Assembly: GCF_003797775.2 (NCBI RefSeq)
Contig: NZ_CP060725.1
Location: forward strand, 2,846,001-2,910,000
Direction: 5' to 3'
From: Sphingopyxis sp. OPL5
Lineage (GTDB): Bacteria > Pseudomonadota > Alphaproteobacteria > Sphingomonadales > Sphingomonadaceae
Length of the DNA: 64,000 nucleotides
This document shows positions 56,938 to 64,000 of the stretch, piece after piece. The notes beneath the pieces are model-generated. The model worked only from the letters and a program-made list of their open reading frames with translations, was not told the DNA's origin and made no database searches. The translations under genes were made by a program, and so were the position numbers. Numbering within the stretch: position 1 is the stretch's first letter; each line of letters begins with the position of its first letter.

Positions 56938-57393
56938 TCAGGTGCAATATACATCCTGCATCGCTTCGATCAGCACGACGAGTTCCTGCGCGACGGGCAG
57001 GGCGCGGGGCTCCTCGGCGACATCGGTGGCCTTGGCCAGATTGCCGCGCACCTGTTTCAGCTCCTTGCACTCGCTCTTCTTGGCGCTGCGGGTCGTGCTA
57101 TTGTCCTTCAGGTGGCTGAACAGGCTGCGATAAACGCGGCACACACCGATCAGCTGCTGGCCCCAATAGGGGAATTGGAATCCCTGGCCGATCACCGTCC
57201 CCGTCACCCCGTCGCAAGCGCCATCGAGCTGCCCGGGGTTTACCGCGCCGATCGCCGCGACGATGCGTTCGCCGCGGTCGGCCCAATTGCGCCACCCCGC
57301 CGCCTTGTCGGCGGCGGAGGCCAGCACGGGCGATCCCGCCAGGACCAGTATCGCGGCCATTCGCATCATCGAACGCAGAACCCCAAGCATCAT
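56938..57393 (-). CDS. Secreted hypothetical protein
   Basis: 151 residues with a signal peptide (MMRMAAILVLAGSPVLASA, cleavage near ASA/A at 26). The mature part has several cysteines (GACDGV, IGVCRVY, SECKEL, VYCT), which may form disulfides. ATG 57393 is chosen (MM) behind GAGGGAG; the upstream open frame is arginine-rich and not credible. No known family. Confidence 0.7.
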   Translation of the reverse strand: MMLGVLRSMMRMAAILVLAGSPVLASAADKAAGWRNWADRGERIVAAIGAVNPGQLDGACDGVTGTVIGQGFQFPYWGQQLIGVCRVYRSLFSHLKDNSTTRSAKKSECKELKQVRGNLAKATDVAEEPRALPVAQELVVLIEAMQDVYCT

Positions 57394-57604
57394 TGCACAA
57401 ACTCCCTCAAAAGATGGCGCCCGCTTGTCATTGTTCCGCTTGGCAGAATTGTAGGTTCCCGACAGCTGGCGCGCGCTCGCGCGATGCTGGTGCGCTTGGC
57501 CTTTCAATCGCCGAAGCGGCGAACGCCGGCAGCTTGCCCCACCCGGCCGCCTGTGCAATAGGCGCCGCCCCTTGCGACATCCCCGACCCTGCACAGGATA
57601 GATC

Positions 57605-58906
57605 ATGGACAGCAATATGGCCGCGACCGCGCTCGGCCTCGATTTCGGGACGACCAACACCGTCGTCGCGCTCGCCGACGGACAGGGTGGTTCGCGGCTC
57701 GTCGATTTTGCGGGCGAGGAAGCGACCGGCCCCGTGTTCCGCTCGGCGCTCTGTTTCTGGGAGGAAGAGCGCGCCTGGCAGGGGGTCGCATCCGAGGCGG
57801 GGCCGTGGGCGATCGCCGAATATCTCCAGTCGCCGCTCGACAGCCGCTTCGTTCAGTCGTTCAAGAGCGTCGCGGCAAGTCCTTTGTTCGAACGCGCGCT
57901 GATCTGGGGCAAGCCCTTTCGCTTCGAGGATATGGGGCGGCTGTTCCTCCAGCGGCTCGTCGCCCATGCCGGAGGCGCGCTCGCCGACCGACCACGCCGC
58001 GTCATCGTCGGCCGCCCGGTCGAATATGCCGGTGCCCGGGCCGACCCGGCGCTCGCGCGCCAGCGCTACGACGCGATGCTCGCCGAGTTCGGCGTCGAGC
58101 TTTTCTACGTCCACGAACCGCTCGGCGCCGCGCACAGCTATGCGTCGCGGCTGACCGAACCCGCGACGATCCTCGTCGCCGACTTCGGCGGCGGCACCAC
58201 CGACTTTTCGATCGTCCGCATCGCGGAGCCGGGCGCGCCGCGGCGCTGTGTGCCGCTCGCCTCGTCGGGGGTCGCGATCGCCGGCGACCGGTTCGACCGC
58301 CATATCGTCGACCGGCTGGTGCTGCCTTTGCTCGGCAAGGGCAGCCATTATCGTTCGTTCGACAAGATCCTCGACATCCCCGGCGGTTATTTCTCCGACT
58401 TTGCCGACTGGTCGCGCCTCGCGCTGATGCGCAACCGCCGCACGATCGACGAACTGCGCCGCCTGCAGCGCGACGCGCTCGAACCCGACCGGATCGAACG
58501 GATGATCGCGCTGATCGAGCATGAGCAGGGCTTTCCGCTCTACGACGCGGTGGGCCGGGTCAAGCGCGCGCTGTCGAGCGCGGACGAGGCCGAGTTTCAT
58601 TTCGCGGGCGGCGGCGTCGATATCACCGCCGCGATCCGCCGCGCCGATTTCGAAAGCTGGATCGCGGGCGACCTCCGCAGCATCGAAGCCGCGATGGATA
58701 GCGCGCTTGCCAAGGCGGGCGTCGAACCCGCCGCCGTCGATCGCATCTTTCTCACCGGGGGCTCGTCGCTGATCCCCGCGATCCGCGCGATCTTCGACCG
58801 CCGCTTCGGCGCCGAGCGCATCGCGACCGGCGGCGAACTGACTTCCATCGCGCACGGCCTCGCGCTGATCGGTGACGAGACCGACCCGGCCGAATGGGCT
58901 GCCTGA
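57605..58906 (+). CDS. Hsp70-family (YegD-like) chaperone protein
   Basis: 433 residues, shorter than DnaK (about 640). It has the ATPase core: phosphate 1 LGLDFGTTNTVVAL, connect and phosphate 2 VADFGGGTTDFSIV and the adenosine motif FLTGGSSLIPAIR, but no full substrate-binding domain. This fits YegD-type orphan Hsp70s. No DnaJ or GrpE genes are near. Divergent from the secreted hypothetical gene. Confidence 0.88.
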   Translation: MDSNMAATALGLDFGTTNTVVALADGQGGSRLVDFAGEEATGPVFRSALCFWEEERAWQGVASEAGPWAIAEYLQSPLDSRFVQSFKSVAASPLFERALIWGKPFRFEDMGRLFLQRLVAHAGGALADRPRRVIVGRPVEYAGARADPALARQRYDAMLAEFGVELFYVHEPLGAAHSYASRLTEPATILVADFGGGTTDFSIVRIAEPGAPRRCVPLASSGVAIAGDRFDRHIVDRLVLPLLGKGSHYRSFDKILDIPGGYFSDFADWSRLALMRNRRTIDELRRLQRDALEPDRIERMIALIEHEQGFPLYDAVGRVKRALSSADEAEFHFAGGGVDITAAIRRADFESWIAGDLRSIEAAMDSALAKAGVEPAAVDRIFLTGGSSLIPAIRAIFDRRFGAERIATGGELTSIAHGLALIGDETDPAEWAA

Positions 58907-58911
58907 TGCGC

Positions 58912-59910
58912 TTATTGCGCCGGCGCGGCCACCCCGAGTTCGGTTTTCAGGAACGCGACGATCTTCGGCCAGCTGTCCGCGCGCGCCGCGGCATTGCCCT
59001 CCTTGGACCCGCCCATCTGGCTCCAGTTCGCACGTGCGGCGTCGTCCGTGAAGGGCGCCCCCATCACGCCGTGCCCGGCATCCTTGTAGCGCAGCACGAC
59101 GGTCTGCGGTCCGCCCGCCTTCGCCGCGCGCGCGACGATCTGGTCGGTCATCGGGCAGCTCGGCCATAATTTCTCGGCCTCGCCGCAGACCAGCATCAGC
59201 TTGCCCTTGAAATTCTCGACCGGGATGATCGCGGCGGGATTCTTGTCCAGCTCCTTCAGGCCGTTCTCGAACACCGGCATCAGCCCGCGCGCATCGGGCT
59301 GGCCCTTATAGGCAAGGTGGGGGAGGGGTTTGCCGTTGGCGCTCCACGACGAACTGAATGAGCCGAGCAGGTAATTTTCCCCCGACATCCCGTCCCACAC
59401 GACGCTCGACGGCATGCCGAGCACCGCGGCGCGGATGCCCGGGGTGCGCGCCGCGACGAGCAGTCCCGCCTCGGCACCCTTCGAATAGCCGATAATGCCC
59501 AGCCGCGACGCATCGACCCCGGGCTGTTTCTTGAGCCAGTCGAGACCGCGCGTGAAATCCTCGAGCGGGATATTCTTGAGCTTCGCGGGCTTGCCCGGCG
59601 CGTTGTGATAGGCAAGCTGGAGCGTGCTGAAGCCTTGCGCCTGAAGCAGCAACGCCGCCGCCTGCATGTCCTTGCCCAGCCCGCCCTCGGACCCACCGAG
59701 CAACAGGATCGCGGGGTGCGGAACCGCCCCGGCGGCGGGATAATAGTTGGCGAAGATGCCGTTCGCATTGATCCGCTGCCCGGTCGGGCCGGCGTCGGCG
59801 ATCTTGGCGGGCGACGGTGCGCGGGTGAGCATATAGGCAAAACCGCCGCCGCCGACCACGACCAGGGCGCCGACGACGGCCGAAATGATCTTCCATTTGC
59901 GCTTCATCAT
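58912..59910 (-). CDS. Alpha/beta hydrolase (BAAT or dienelactone-hydrolase-like), membrane anchored
   Basis: 332 residues. One N-terminal membrane helix (8-27) is followed by an alpha/beta hydrolase core: S143 in GYSKGAEAG as nucleophile, LLVCGEAEKLWPS with a likely acid and DAGHGVMG with the catalytic histidine. It resembles acyl-CoA thioester hydrolase/BAAT C-terminal domains. It is convergent with the Hsp70 gene, five bases apart. Confidence 0.8.
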   Translation of the reverse strand: MMKRKWKIISAVVGALVVVGGGGFAYMLTRAPSPAKIADAGPTGQRINANGIFANYYPAAGAVPHPAILLLGGSEGGLGKDMQAAALLLQAQGFSTLQLAYHNAPGKPAKLKNIPLEDFTRGLDWLKKQPGVDASRLGIIGYSKGAEAGLLVAARTPGIRAAVLGMPSSVVWDGMSGENYLLGSFSSSWSANGKPLPHLAYKGQPDARGLMPVFENGLKELDKNPAAIIPVENFKGKLMLVCGEAEKLWPSCPMTDQIVARAAKAGGPQTVVLRYKDAGHGVMGAPFTDDAARANWSQMGGSKEGNAAARADSWPKIVAFLKTELGVAAPAQ

Positions 59911-60016
59911 CGACCCTTATCCGTTGCTCCATCGTCGATATGGATCGGCGGCACGGATAGCCAGAAGAAAAGGGGCCGCACGCGGCGGCCCCGTTCCGAT
60001 CTCGCGAACGTGGGGA

Positions 60017-60550
60017 TCAGCGCGCGAAGCGCTCGGCATAAGCGGTGCGCAACTGGGCCCAATTGTCCCAATGCGGTTTCGCCGCCGTGCCGCGCAGCTT
60101 TGCCTCCAGCACGTCGACATGCGCGTGCCAGCCGGCGCTGACGTTGAGCAGCACCGCCGGGTCCTCGACGCGCTTGTGGACCAAAGTCAGCAGCACCTCG
60201 TCGCCCTTTTCGGAGAGGGTGAAGGTCACCCCGCCGGTGCTGCCCCAGCTGATGACCAGCTTGCGCGGCGGGTCGATCTCGATCACCTCGCACGTCATGC
60301 TGTGCTCGGCGCCCATGCCCTCGGGCCGCTCGCCCGGCGGATCGGTCAGCTCGTCGTTGCGCCAGGTCAGCGTCACCGGCGCGCCGACCTTTTCCTCCAT
60401 AGCGCCCGCCGCAAGCCATTGGCGGCGCAGCGCGCCATCGATGATGTAGGACCAGACGCGCTCGATCGGACCGGGCAGGACGCGCACGACCGTCAGCGTC
60501 GCGGGTTCGGTGAGCACGCCATAGGGGGCGTCGGCAAGCATGTCGGTCAT
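60017..60550 (-). CDS. SRPBCC (AHSA1-like) family protein
   Basis: 177 residues of the START/AHSA1 fold: VRVLPGPIERVWSYIIDGALRRQWLAAG and VLLTLVHKRVEDP. It starts two bases after the ArsR gene stop with GGAG in front. ArsR-AHSA1 pairs are frequent and the regulator probably controls the pair. Ligand unknown. Confidence 0.88.
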   Translation of the reverse strand: MTDMLADAPYGVLTEPATLTVVRVLPGPIERVWSYIIDGALRRQWLAAGAMEEKVGAPVTLTWRNDELTDPPGERPEGMGAEHSMTCEVIEIDPPRKLVISWGSTGGVTFTLSEKGDEVLLTLVHKRVEDPAVLLNVSAGWHAHVDVLEAKLRGTAAKPHWDNWAQLRTAYAERFAR

Positions 60551-60552
60551 CG

Positions 60553-60930
60553 TCAGTCTCCTTCTTTCCCGGGGAGGGGTTTCTTCGGCGGGGGCGAGGC
60601 GGCATCTTCGGCGCGCAGCAGCGCTTCCAAAGTATCGAGCTGGCTGGTCCAGAAGCGGCGATAGATGCCGAGCCACTGGTCGGCACTCATCAGCGGCGCC
60701 GGATCGAGGCTGCACATATGCGTCCGCCCGCGCACCTCGCGGCAGATCAGCCCCGCGGCTTCGAGCACCTTGATATGCTTCGACGCCGCGGCGAGCGACA
60801 TGGCGAAGGGTTCGGCGAGTTCGCCGACCGAGCGCTCGCCCGTGGCGAGTTCGCCCAGCATCGCGCGCCGCGTCGCGTCGCCGAGCGCGTGAAAGATCGT
60901 GTCGAGAGTCTGCGAATCATGTTCAACCAT
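60553..60930 (-). CDS. ArsR-family transcription regulator
   Basis: 125 residues. Winged helix-turn-helix: FHALGDATRRAMLGELATGERSV and PFAMSLAAASKHIKVLEAAGLI. No metal cysteine pair is seen in the recognition helix, so it senses something other than arsenic-type metals. A 40-base nested palindrome covers its start codon and a second related site lies upstream, pointing to autoregulation. Confidence 0.9.
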   Translation of the reverse strand: MVEHDSQTLDTIFHALGDATRRAMLGELATGERSVGELAEPFAMSLAAASKHIKVLEAAGLICREVRGRTHMCSLDPAPLMSADQWLGIYRRFWTSQLDTLEALLRAEDAASPPPKKPLPGKEGD

Positions 60931-60950
60931 GTGGTTAAATATGATTCGCA
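60911..60950. promoter_or_regulatory. 40-base nested palindrome centred on the ArsR start codon
   Basis: TGCGAATCAT and ATGATTCGCA (10 bp, perfect) enclose AACCA-TG-TGGTT (5 bp, perfect) with exactly 4 spacer bases on each side. The centre lies at 60930/60931, next to the ArsR ATG. It can be an operator for a dimer or tetramer, or a hairpin hiding the start codon. Confidence 0.6.
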
Positions 60951-60960
60951 GATCCCAATT

Positions 60961-60981
60961 GTCAACCCATTGGTTGAATAT
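60961..60981. promoter_or_regulatory. Second CAACC-N-TTGGTTGAATAT site upstream of arsR
   Basis: GTCAACCCATTGGTTGAATAT repeats the pattern GTTCAACCATGTGGTTAAATAT of the site at 60921-60942 almost base for base, 40 bases apart. Two such copies suggest cooperative binding by the ArsR regulator. Confidence 0.5.
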
Positions 60982-60996
60982 AGAATGGCACGGCCT

Positions 60997-61377
60997 TCAG
61001 CCGAGCGGTGCCACGGCGCGCGGCCGCCGGTCGGGACCCATGGCGACAAAGGCGAAATTGGCCTCGGTGACCTTGTTCGCCTCGTCCGAATGCCGGTCGC
61101 GTGCCCAGGCTTCGACCGCGACCTGCATCGACGTGCGCCCGACCTTCAGCAGCCGGGCATAGACCGACACCTCGTCGCCGACGAAGACGGGGCGGTGGAA
61201 GGTCATGCCCTCCACCGCGATCGTCACCGCCCGGCCGCGCGCATGGTGCGACGCGACCGAGGAGGCGGCGAGATCCATCTGCGCCATCAACCAGCCGCCG
61301 AAGATATCGCCATAGACATTGGCGTTGGCGGGCATCGCGGTGACGCGCACCGCAGGGGAACCATCAGGCTGCATCAT
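60997..61377 (-). CDS. Acyl-CoA thioesterase (hotdog fold, YciA-like)
   Basis: 126 residues. Motif ANVYGDIFGGWLMAQMDLAAS contains the catalytic aspartate region of the family, followed by VEGMTFHRPVFVGDEV. It hydrolyses acyl-CoA to free acid and CoA. The start overlaps the metE end by 14 bases, so it may be expressed from the same riboswitch-controlled message. Confidence 0.9.
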   Translation of the reverse strand: MMQPDGSPAVRVTAMPANANVYGDIFGGWLMAQMDLAASSVASHHARGRAVTIAVEGMTFHRPVFVGDEVSVYARLLKVGRTSMQVAVEAWARDRHSDEANKVTEANFAFVAMGPDRRPRAVAPLG

Positions 61378-63673
61378 AGGCCCCCTTGACGCGCAGCCGC
61401 TGCGCCGCGGCGACCATCGCGATGAGGGCGGGGCGCACCTCGTCCCATTTGCGCGTCTTGAGCCCGCAATCGGGGTTCACCCAGATCTGCTCGGCGGGCA
61501 GACGCTGGCTCGCGAGTTTCAGCAATTGCGTCATCTCGCCCTCGGCGGGGGTGCGCGGCGAATGAATGTCATAGACACCCGGGCCGATCTCGTTTGGATA
61601 GGCATAGTCGGCGAAGACGTCGAGCAGCTCCATCTGCGAGCGCGCGGTCTCGATCGAGATGACGTCGGCGTCCATCGCGCCGATCGACGCGATGATGTCG
61701 TTGAACTCCGAATAGCACATATGGGTGTGGATCTGGGTGTCGTCGGCGACCCCCGACGCCGACAGGCGGAACGCCTCGACCGCCCAGTCGAGATAGGCTT
61801 GCCATTCGCCGCGGCGCAGCGGCAGCCCTTCGCGAAGGGCTGCTTCGTCGATCTGGATCACTGCCGCGCCTGCGCGCTCGAGGTCGAGCACCTCGTCGCG
61901 GATCGCGAGCGCGATCTGGCGGCAGCTCACCGCGCGCGGCTGGTCGTCGCGCACGAACGACCAGTTCAGGATCGTCACCGGACCGGTCAGCATGCCCTTC
62001 ATCGGCCGGTCGGTCTGGTCCTGCGCATAGCGCCACCATTCGACCGTCATCGGCGCCGGGCGCGACACATCGCCATAGAGGATCGGCGGCCGCACGCAGC
62101 GCGAGCCATAGCTTTGCACCCAGCCACTCTGGGTGAAGGCGAATCCCGCCAGCTGCTCGCCGAAATATTGCACCATGTCGTTGCGCTCGAATTCGCCATG
62201 GACCAGCACGTCGATCCCGATTTCCTCCTGCCACTTGATCGCGGCGCGCGTTTCGAGGCGCAGATATTGGGCATAGGCGGCATCGTCGATCTCGCCCTTG
62301 CTATGCGCCGATCGCGCCTTGCGAACCTCGGGGGTCTGCGGGAAGGAGCCGATCGTCGTCGTCGGAAAGGCGGGCAGGGCGAGCCGGTCGCGCTGCAACG
62401 CGCGGCGGTCGGCGAAGGGCGAGCGACGCTCGACCATCGCCGCGTCGATCGCCGCCATGCGTTCCTGTACCGCCGGGTCGTGGATGCGCGGCGAACTGCG
62501 GCGCCTCCCGGCGGCGGCACGCGCAGCGGCAAGCGCGTCGGCCACTGTGTCCTCGCCTTCGTTGAGCGCCCTGGCGATCGTCGCCAGCTCGCCGATCTTC
62601 TGCACCGCAAAGGCCAGCCATTGCGCGATTTCGGGATCGAGCCGCTTTTCGAGCGCGAGGTCCACGGGCGTGTGGAGCAGCGAGCAGGACGGCGCGACGA
62701 TGATATCGCGCGTCGCGGCGATCGGCGCGATGCGCGCCAGGATCGTATCGAGATCGGCGCGCCAGATATTGCGTCCGTCGATCACCCCCAGCGACAGCAG
62801 CATCGCCTTCGGCACGCGGGCGCAGATCGCGCCAAGCTGTTCGGGCGCGCGGACGAGGTCGATGTGCACGCCGTCGACCGGCAGTCCCGCGACGAGCCCG
62901 AGATTCTCGCCGAGGCCGCCGAAATAGGTGGTGAGCATCAGCTTGACCCCGGCGCCCGCCAGCCGCGCATAGGCGTCGGCGAAGGCGGCATGTTGCGCAT
63001 GATCGAGGTCGAGGACGAGGCAGGGTTCGTCGATCTGGACCCAGTCGGCGCCGGCATCGGCAAGCGCGGTCAGGATTTCCGCATAGACGGGGAGCAGGGC
63101 GGGGAGCAGCGACAGCGGCTCGACCCCGCGCCCCTTCGCCAGCATCAGGTAACTGACCGGACCCAGCAGCACCGGGCGGGTGTGATAGCCGAGCGCCTTG
63201 GCCTCGAGAAACTCATCGACCAGCCGTGTCGACGACAGTCGAAAGACCTGCCCCGCTTCGAGTTCGGGCACCATATAATGATAGTTGGTGTCGAACCATT
63301 TGGTCATTTCCTGCGCGGTCGCGTCGAGGCTGTGGGTGCAGCCTTGATGGCCGGCGCCGCCCTGCGTGCCGCGCGCCATCGCGAAATAGGTGTCGAGGCC
63401 GACCGCGGCGCCGTCCCATCGGTATCGCGCCGGAATCGCGCCGACCATCGCCGAGGTGTCGAGCACATGGTCGTAGAGCGAGAAATCGCCCGAGGGCAGG
63501 ACATCGGCGCCGAGCGCGCGCTGGCGCGCCCAGGTCGCGGCGCGCAGCGCGGCGGCGCCTTCGCGCAATTCCTCTTCATCCTTCTTGCCCGCCCAATAGC
63601 CTTCGAGCAGGAATTTCAGTTCGCGGCGCGGGCCGATGCGGGGGAAACCGAGCGTGGCGACGGTGATGGCCAT
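61364..63673 (-). CDS. metE: Cobalamin-independent methionine synthase MetE
   Basis: 769 residues. N-terminal TLGFPRIGPRRELKFLLEGYW and C-terminal zinc domain with HMCYSEF (zinc cysteine/histidine) and NPDCGLKTRKW are diagnostic. It transfers a methyl group from 5-methyl-THF to homocysteine with no B12. The AITVATLG start at 63673 is preferred; an upstream in-frame extension lies in the leader. A cobalamin riboswitch precedes it. Confidence 0.97.
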   Translation of the reverse strand: MAITVATLGFPRIGPRRELKFLLEGYWAGKKDEEELREGAAALRAATWARQRALGADVLPSGDFSLYDHVLDTSAMVGAIPARYRWDGAAVGLDTYFAMARGTQGGAGHQGCTHSLDATAQEMTKWFDTNYHYMVPELEAGQVFRLSSTRLVDEFLEAKALGYHTRPVLLGPVSYLMLAKGRGVEPLSLLPALLPVYAEILTALADAGADWVQIDEPCLVLDLDHAQHAAFADAYARLAGAGVKLMLTTYFGGLGENLGLVAGLPVDGVHIDLVRAPEQLGAICARVPKAMLLSLGVIDGRNIWRADLDTILARIAPIAATRDIIVAPSCSLLHTPVDLALEKRLDPEIAQWLAFAVQKIGELATIARALNEGEDTVADALAAARAAAGRRRSSPRIHDPAVQERMAAIDAAMVERRSPFADRRALQRDRLALPAFPTTTIGSFPQTPEVRKARSAHSKGEIDDAAYAQYLRLETRAAIKWQEEIGIDVLVHGEFERNDMVQYFGEQLAGFAFTQSGWVQSYGSRCVRPPILYGDVSRPAPMTVEWWRYAQDQTDRPMKGMLTGPVTILNWSFVRDDQPRAVSCRQIALAIRDEVLDLERAGAAVIQIDEAALREGLPLRRGEWQAYLDWAVEAFRLSASGVADDTQIHTHMCYSEFNDIIASIGAMDADVISIETARSQMELLDVFADYAYPNEIGPGVYDIHSPRTPAEGEMTQLLKLASQRLPAEQIWVNPDCGLKTRKWDEVRPALIAMVAAAQRLRVKGAYDAA

Positions 63674-63794
63674 GTCTTCAAACCTTGCGTTGGGCAAGGG
63701 ACGGGCCGGACCACAAGCAACGGCCGATGCGTCCGGCAGGACAAGCCCGGGCGCAGCCATGCATGCGACCAGACCGGACACCCCGCCGGAGGAC
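63674..63794 (-). promoter_or_regulatory. Leader between the riboswitch and metE (expression platform)
   Basis: 121 bases with several C/G-rich stretches that could form the terminator or ribosome-site hairpin switched by cobalamin. I do not see an unambiguous terminator with T-run. Confidence 0.4.
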
Positions 63795-63995
63795 GTTATC
63801 TGACGAGGCAGGTCTCCTGGCTCACGGATCGACGCGGGGGTCTGGCCTTCCCGGTTCCTTGCCGAACCAGTGACACGTATCGACCACCGCTCACCGCTTA
63901 CAGTTGCGGGGGCAGCGCCGGCCTTGCCCCGAAAGGCGCACCGGCTTCCCGTCTTAGCCCCATGTCCTGCCGGACGCGGGGAACCTCGACCAGCC
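63795..63995 (-). ncRNA. Cobalamin riboswitch controlling metE
   Basis: On the minus strand the conserved blocks appear in order: GGTCGAGGTTCCCCGC at the 5-prime side, GGGAAGCCGGTG, CTGCCCCCGCAACTGTAA, CACTGG with GGGAAGGCC, and the B12 box AGCCAGGAGACCTGCCT (63806-63822). This is a complete class I cobalamin aptamer. It should reduce metE expression when B12 is present, presumably leaving MetH to act. Confidence 0.95.
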
Positions 63996-64000
63996 TAGAA

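Noticed and set aside
63674..63781. N-terminal extension of MetE
   Set aside because: The frame is open but lies in the riboswitch leader, and AITVATLGFPRIG at 63673 is the normal start.

Overview
The window is a 64 kb piece of a GC-rich chromosome from an alphaproteobacterium, most likely a sphingomonad close to Sphingopyxis or Sphingomonas. This is inferred from gene content and dense packing: many ATGA, GTGA and TGATG junctions, alphaproteobacterial hypothetical families, a DUF6491-like secreted protein, an exosortase, and short palindromic repeats in the gaps. It looks like resident chromosome. I see no rRNA, tRNA, IS element, integrase or CRISPR array.

Layout. 1-6 kb: end of a PabB-PabC type fusion, aspartate aminotransferase, periplasmic MsrA, a lipoprotein serine hydrolase of beta-lactamase fold, and sucC. 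6-12.5 kb: etfB-etfA, a DUF389 membrane protein, a secreted class C-type hydrolase, a JmjC/cupin-like oxygenase and a crotonase. 12.5-20 kb: two secreted proteins with an isolated TonB C-terminal-like domain, a phosphotransferase and an acyl-CoA dehydrogenase, with a glycine-rich-domain-like gene and a TIGR04222-like Cys/Gly-tailed membrane protein between them. 20-22.5 kb, minus strand: a compact exosortase cassette (51-residue substrate, exosortase, accessory protein), then a lipoprotein methyltransferase-like protein and a PhnA-like protein. 22.5-31.5 kb: fatty acid hydroxylase, D-aminoacylase-type amidohydrolase, MDR oxidoreductase, kynU-kynA type tryptophan catabolism, a DUF885 peptidase-like lipoprotein and NhaA. 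31.6-41.6 kb: NfrB-like glycosyltransferase with a barrel-like partner, TauE/SafE plus TIGR02186, a HerA-type ATPase, a SleB hydrolase and small enzymes. 41.9-57 kb: the rimP-nusA-ylxR-infB-rbfA ... truB-rpsO-pnp information-processing cluster, interrupted between rbfA and truB by a wax ester synthase-like gene, a MarR-GNAT fusion, tdk and others. 57-64 kb: an Hsp70-like gene, a hydrolase, an ArsR-SRPBCC pair, a thioesterase and metE, with a clear cobalamin riboswitch at the right edge.

How the parts work together. Several genes point to acyl-CoA and electron metabolism: etfAB, acyl-CoA dehydrogenase, crotonase, thioesterase and WS/DGAT. The riboswitch should turn metE off when cobalamin is available. 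The most interesting items are the minimal exosortase cassette, whose substrate is almost only signal peptide plus sorting signal; a palindromic repeat translated in frame inside truB; the Cys-tailed TIGR04222-like locus; and a 40-base nested palindrome centred on the start codon of the ArsR-type regulator.
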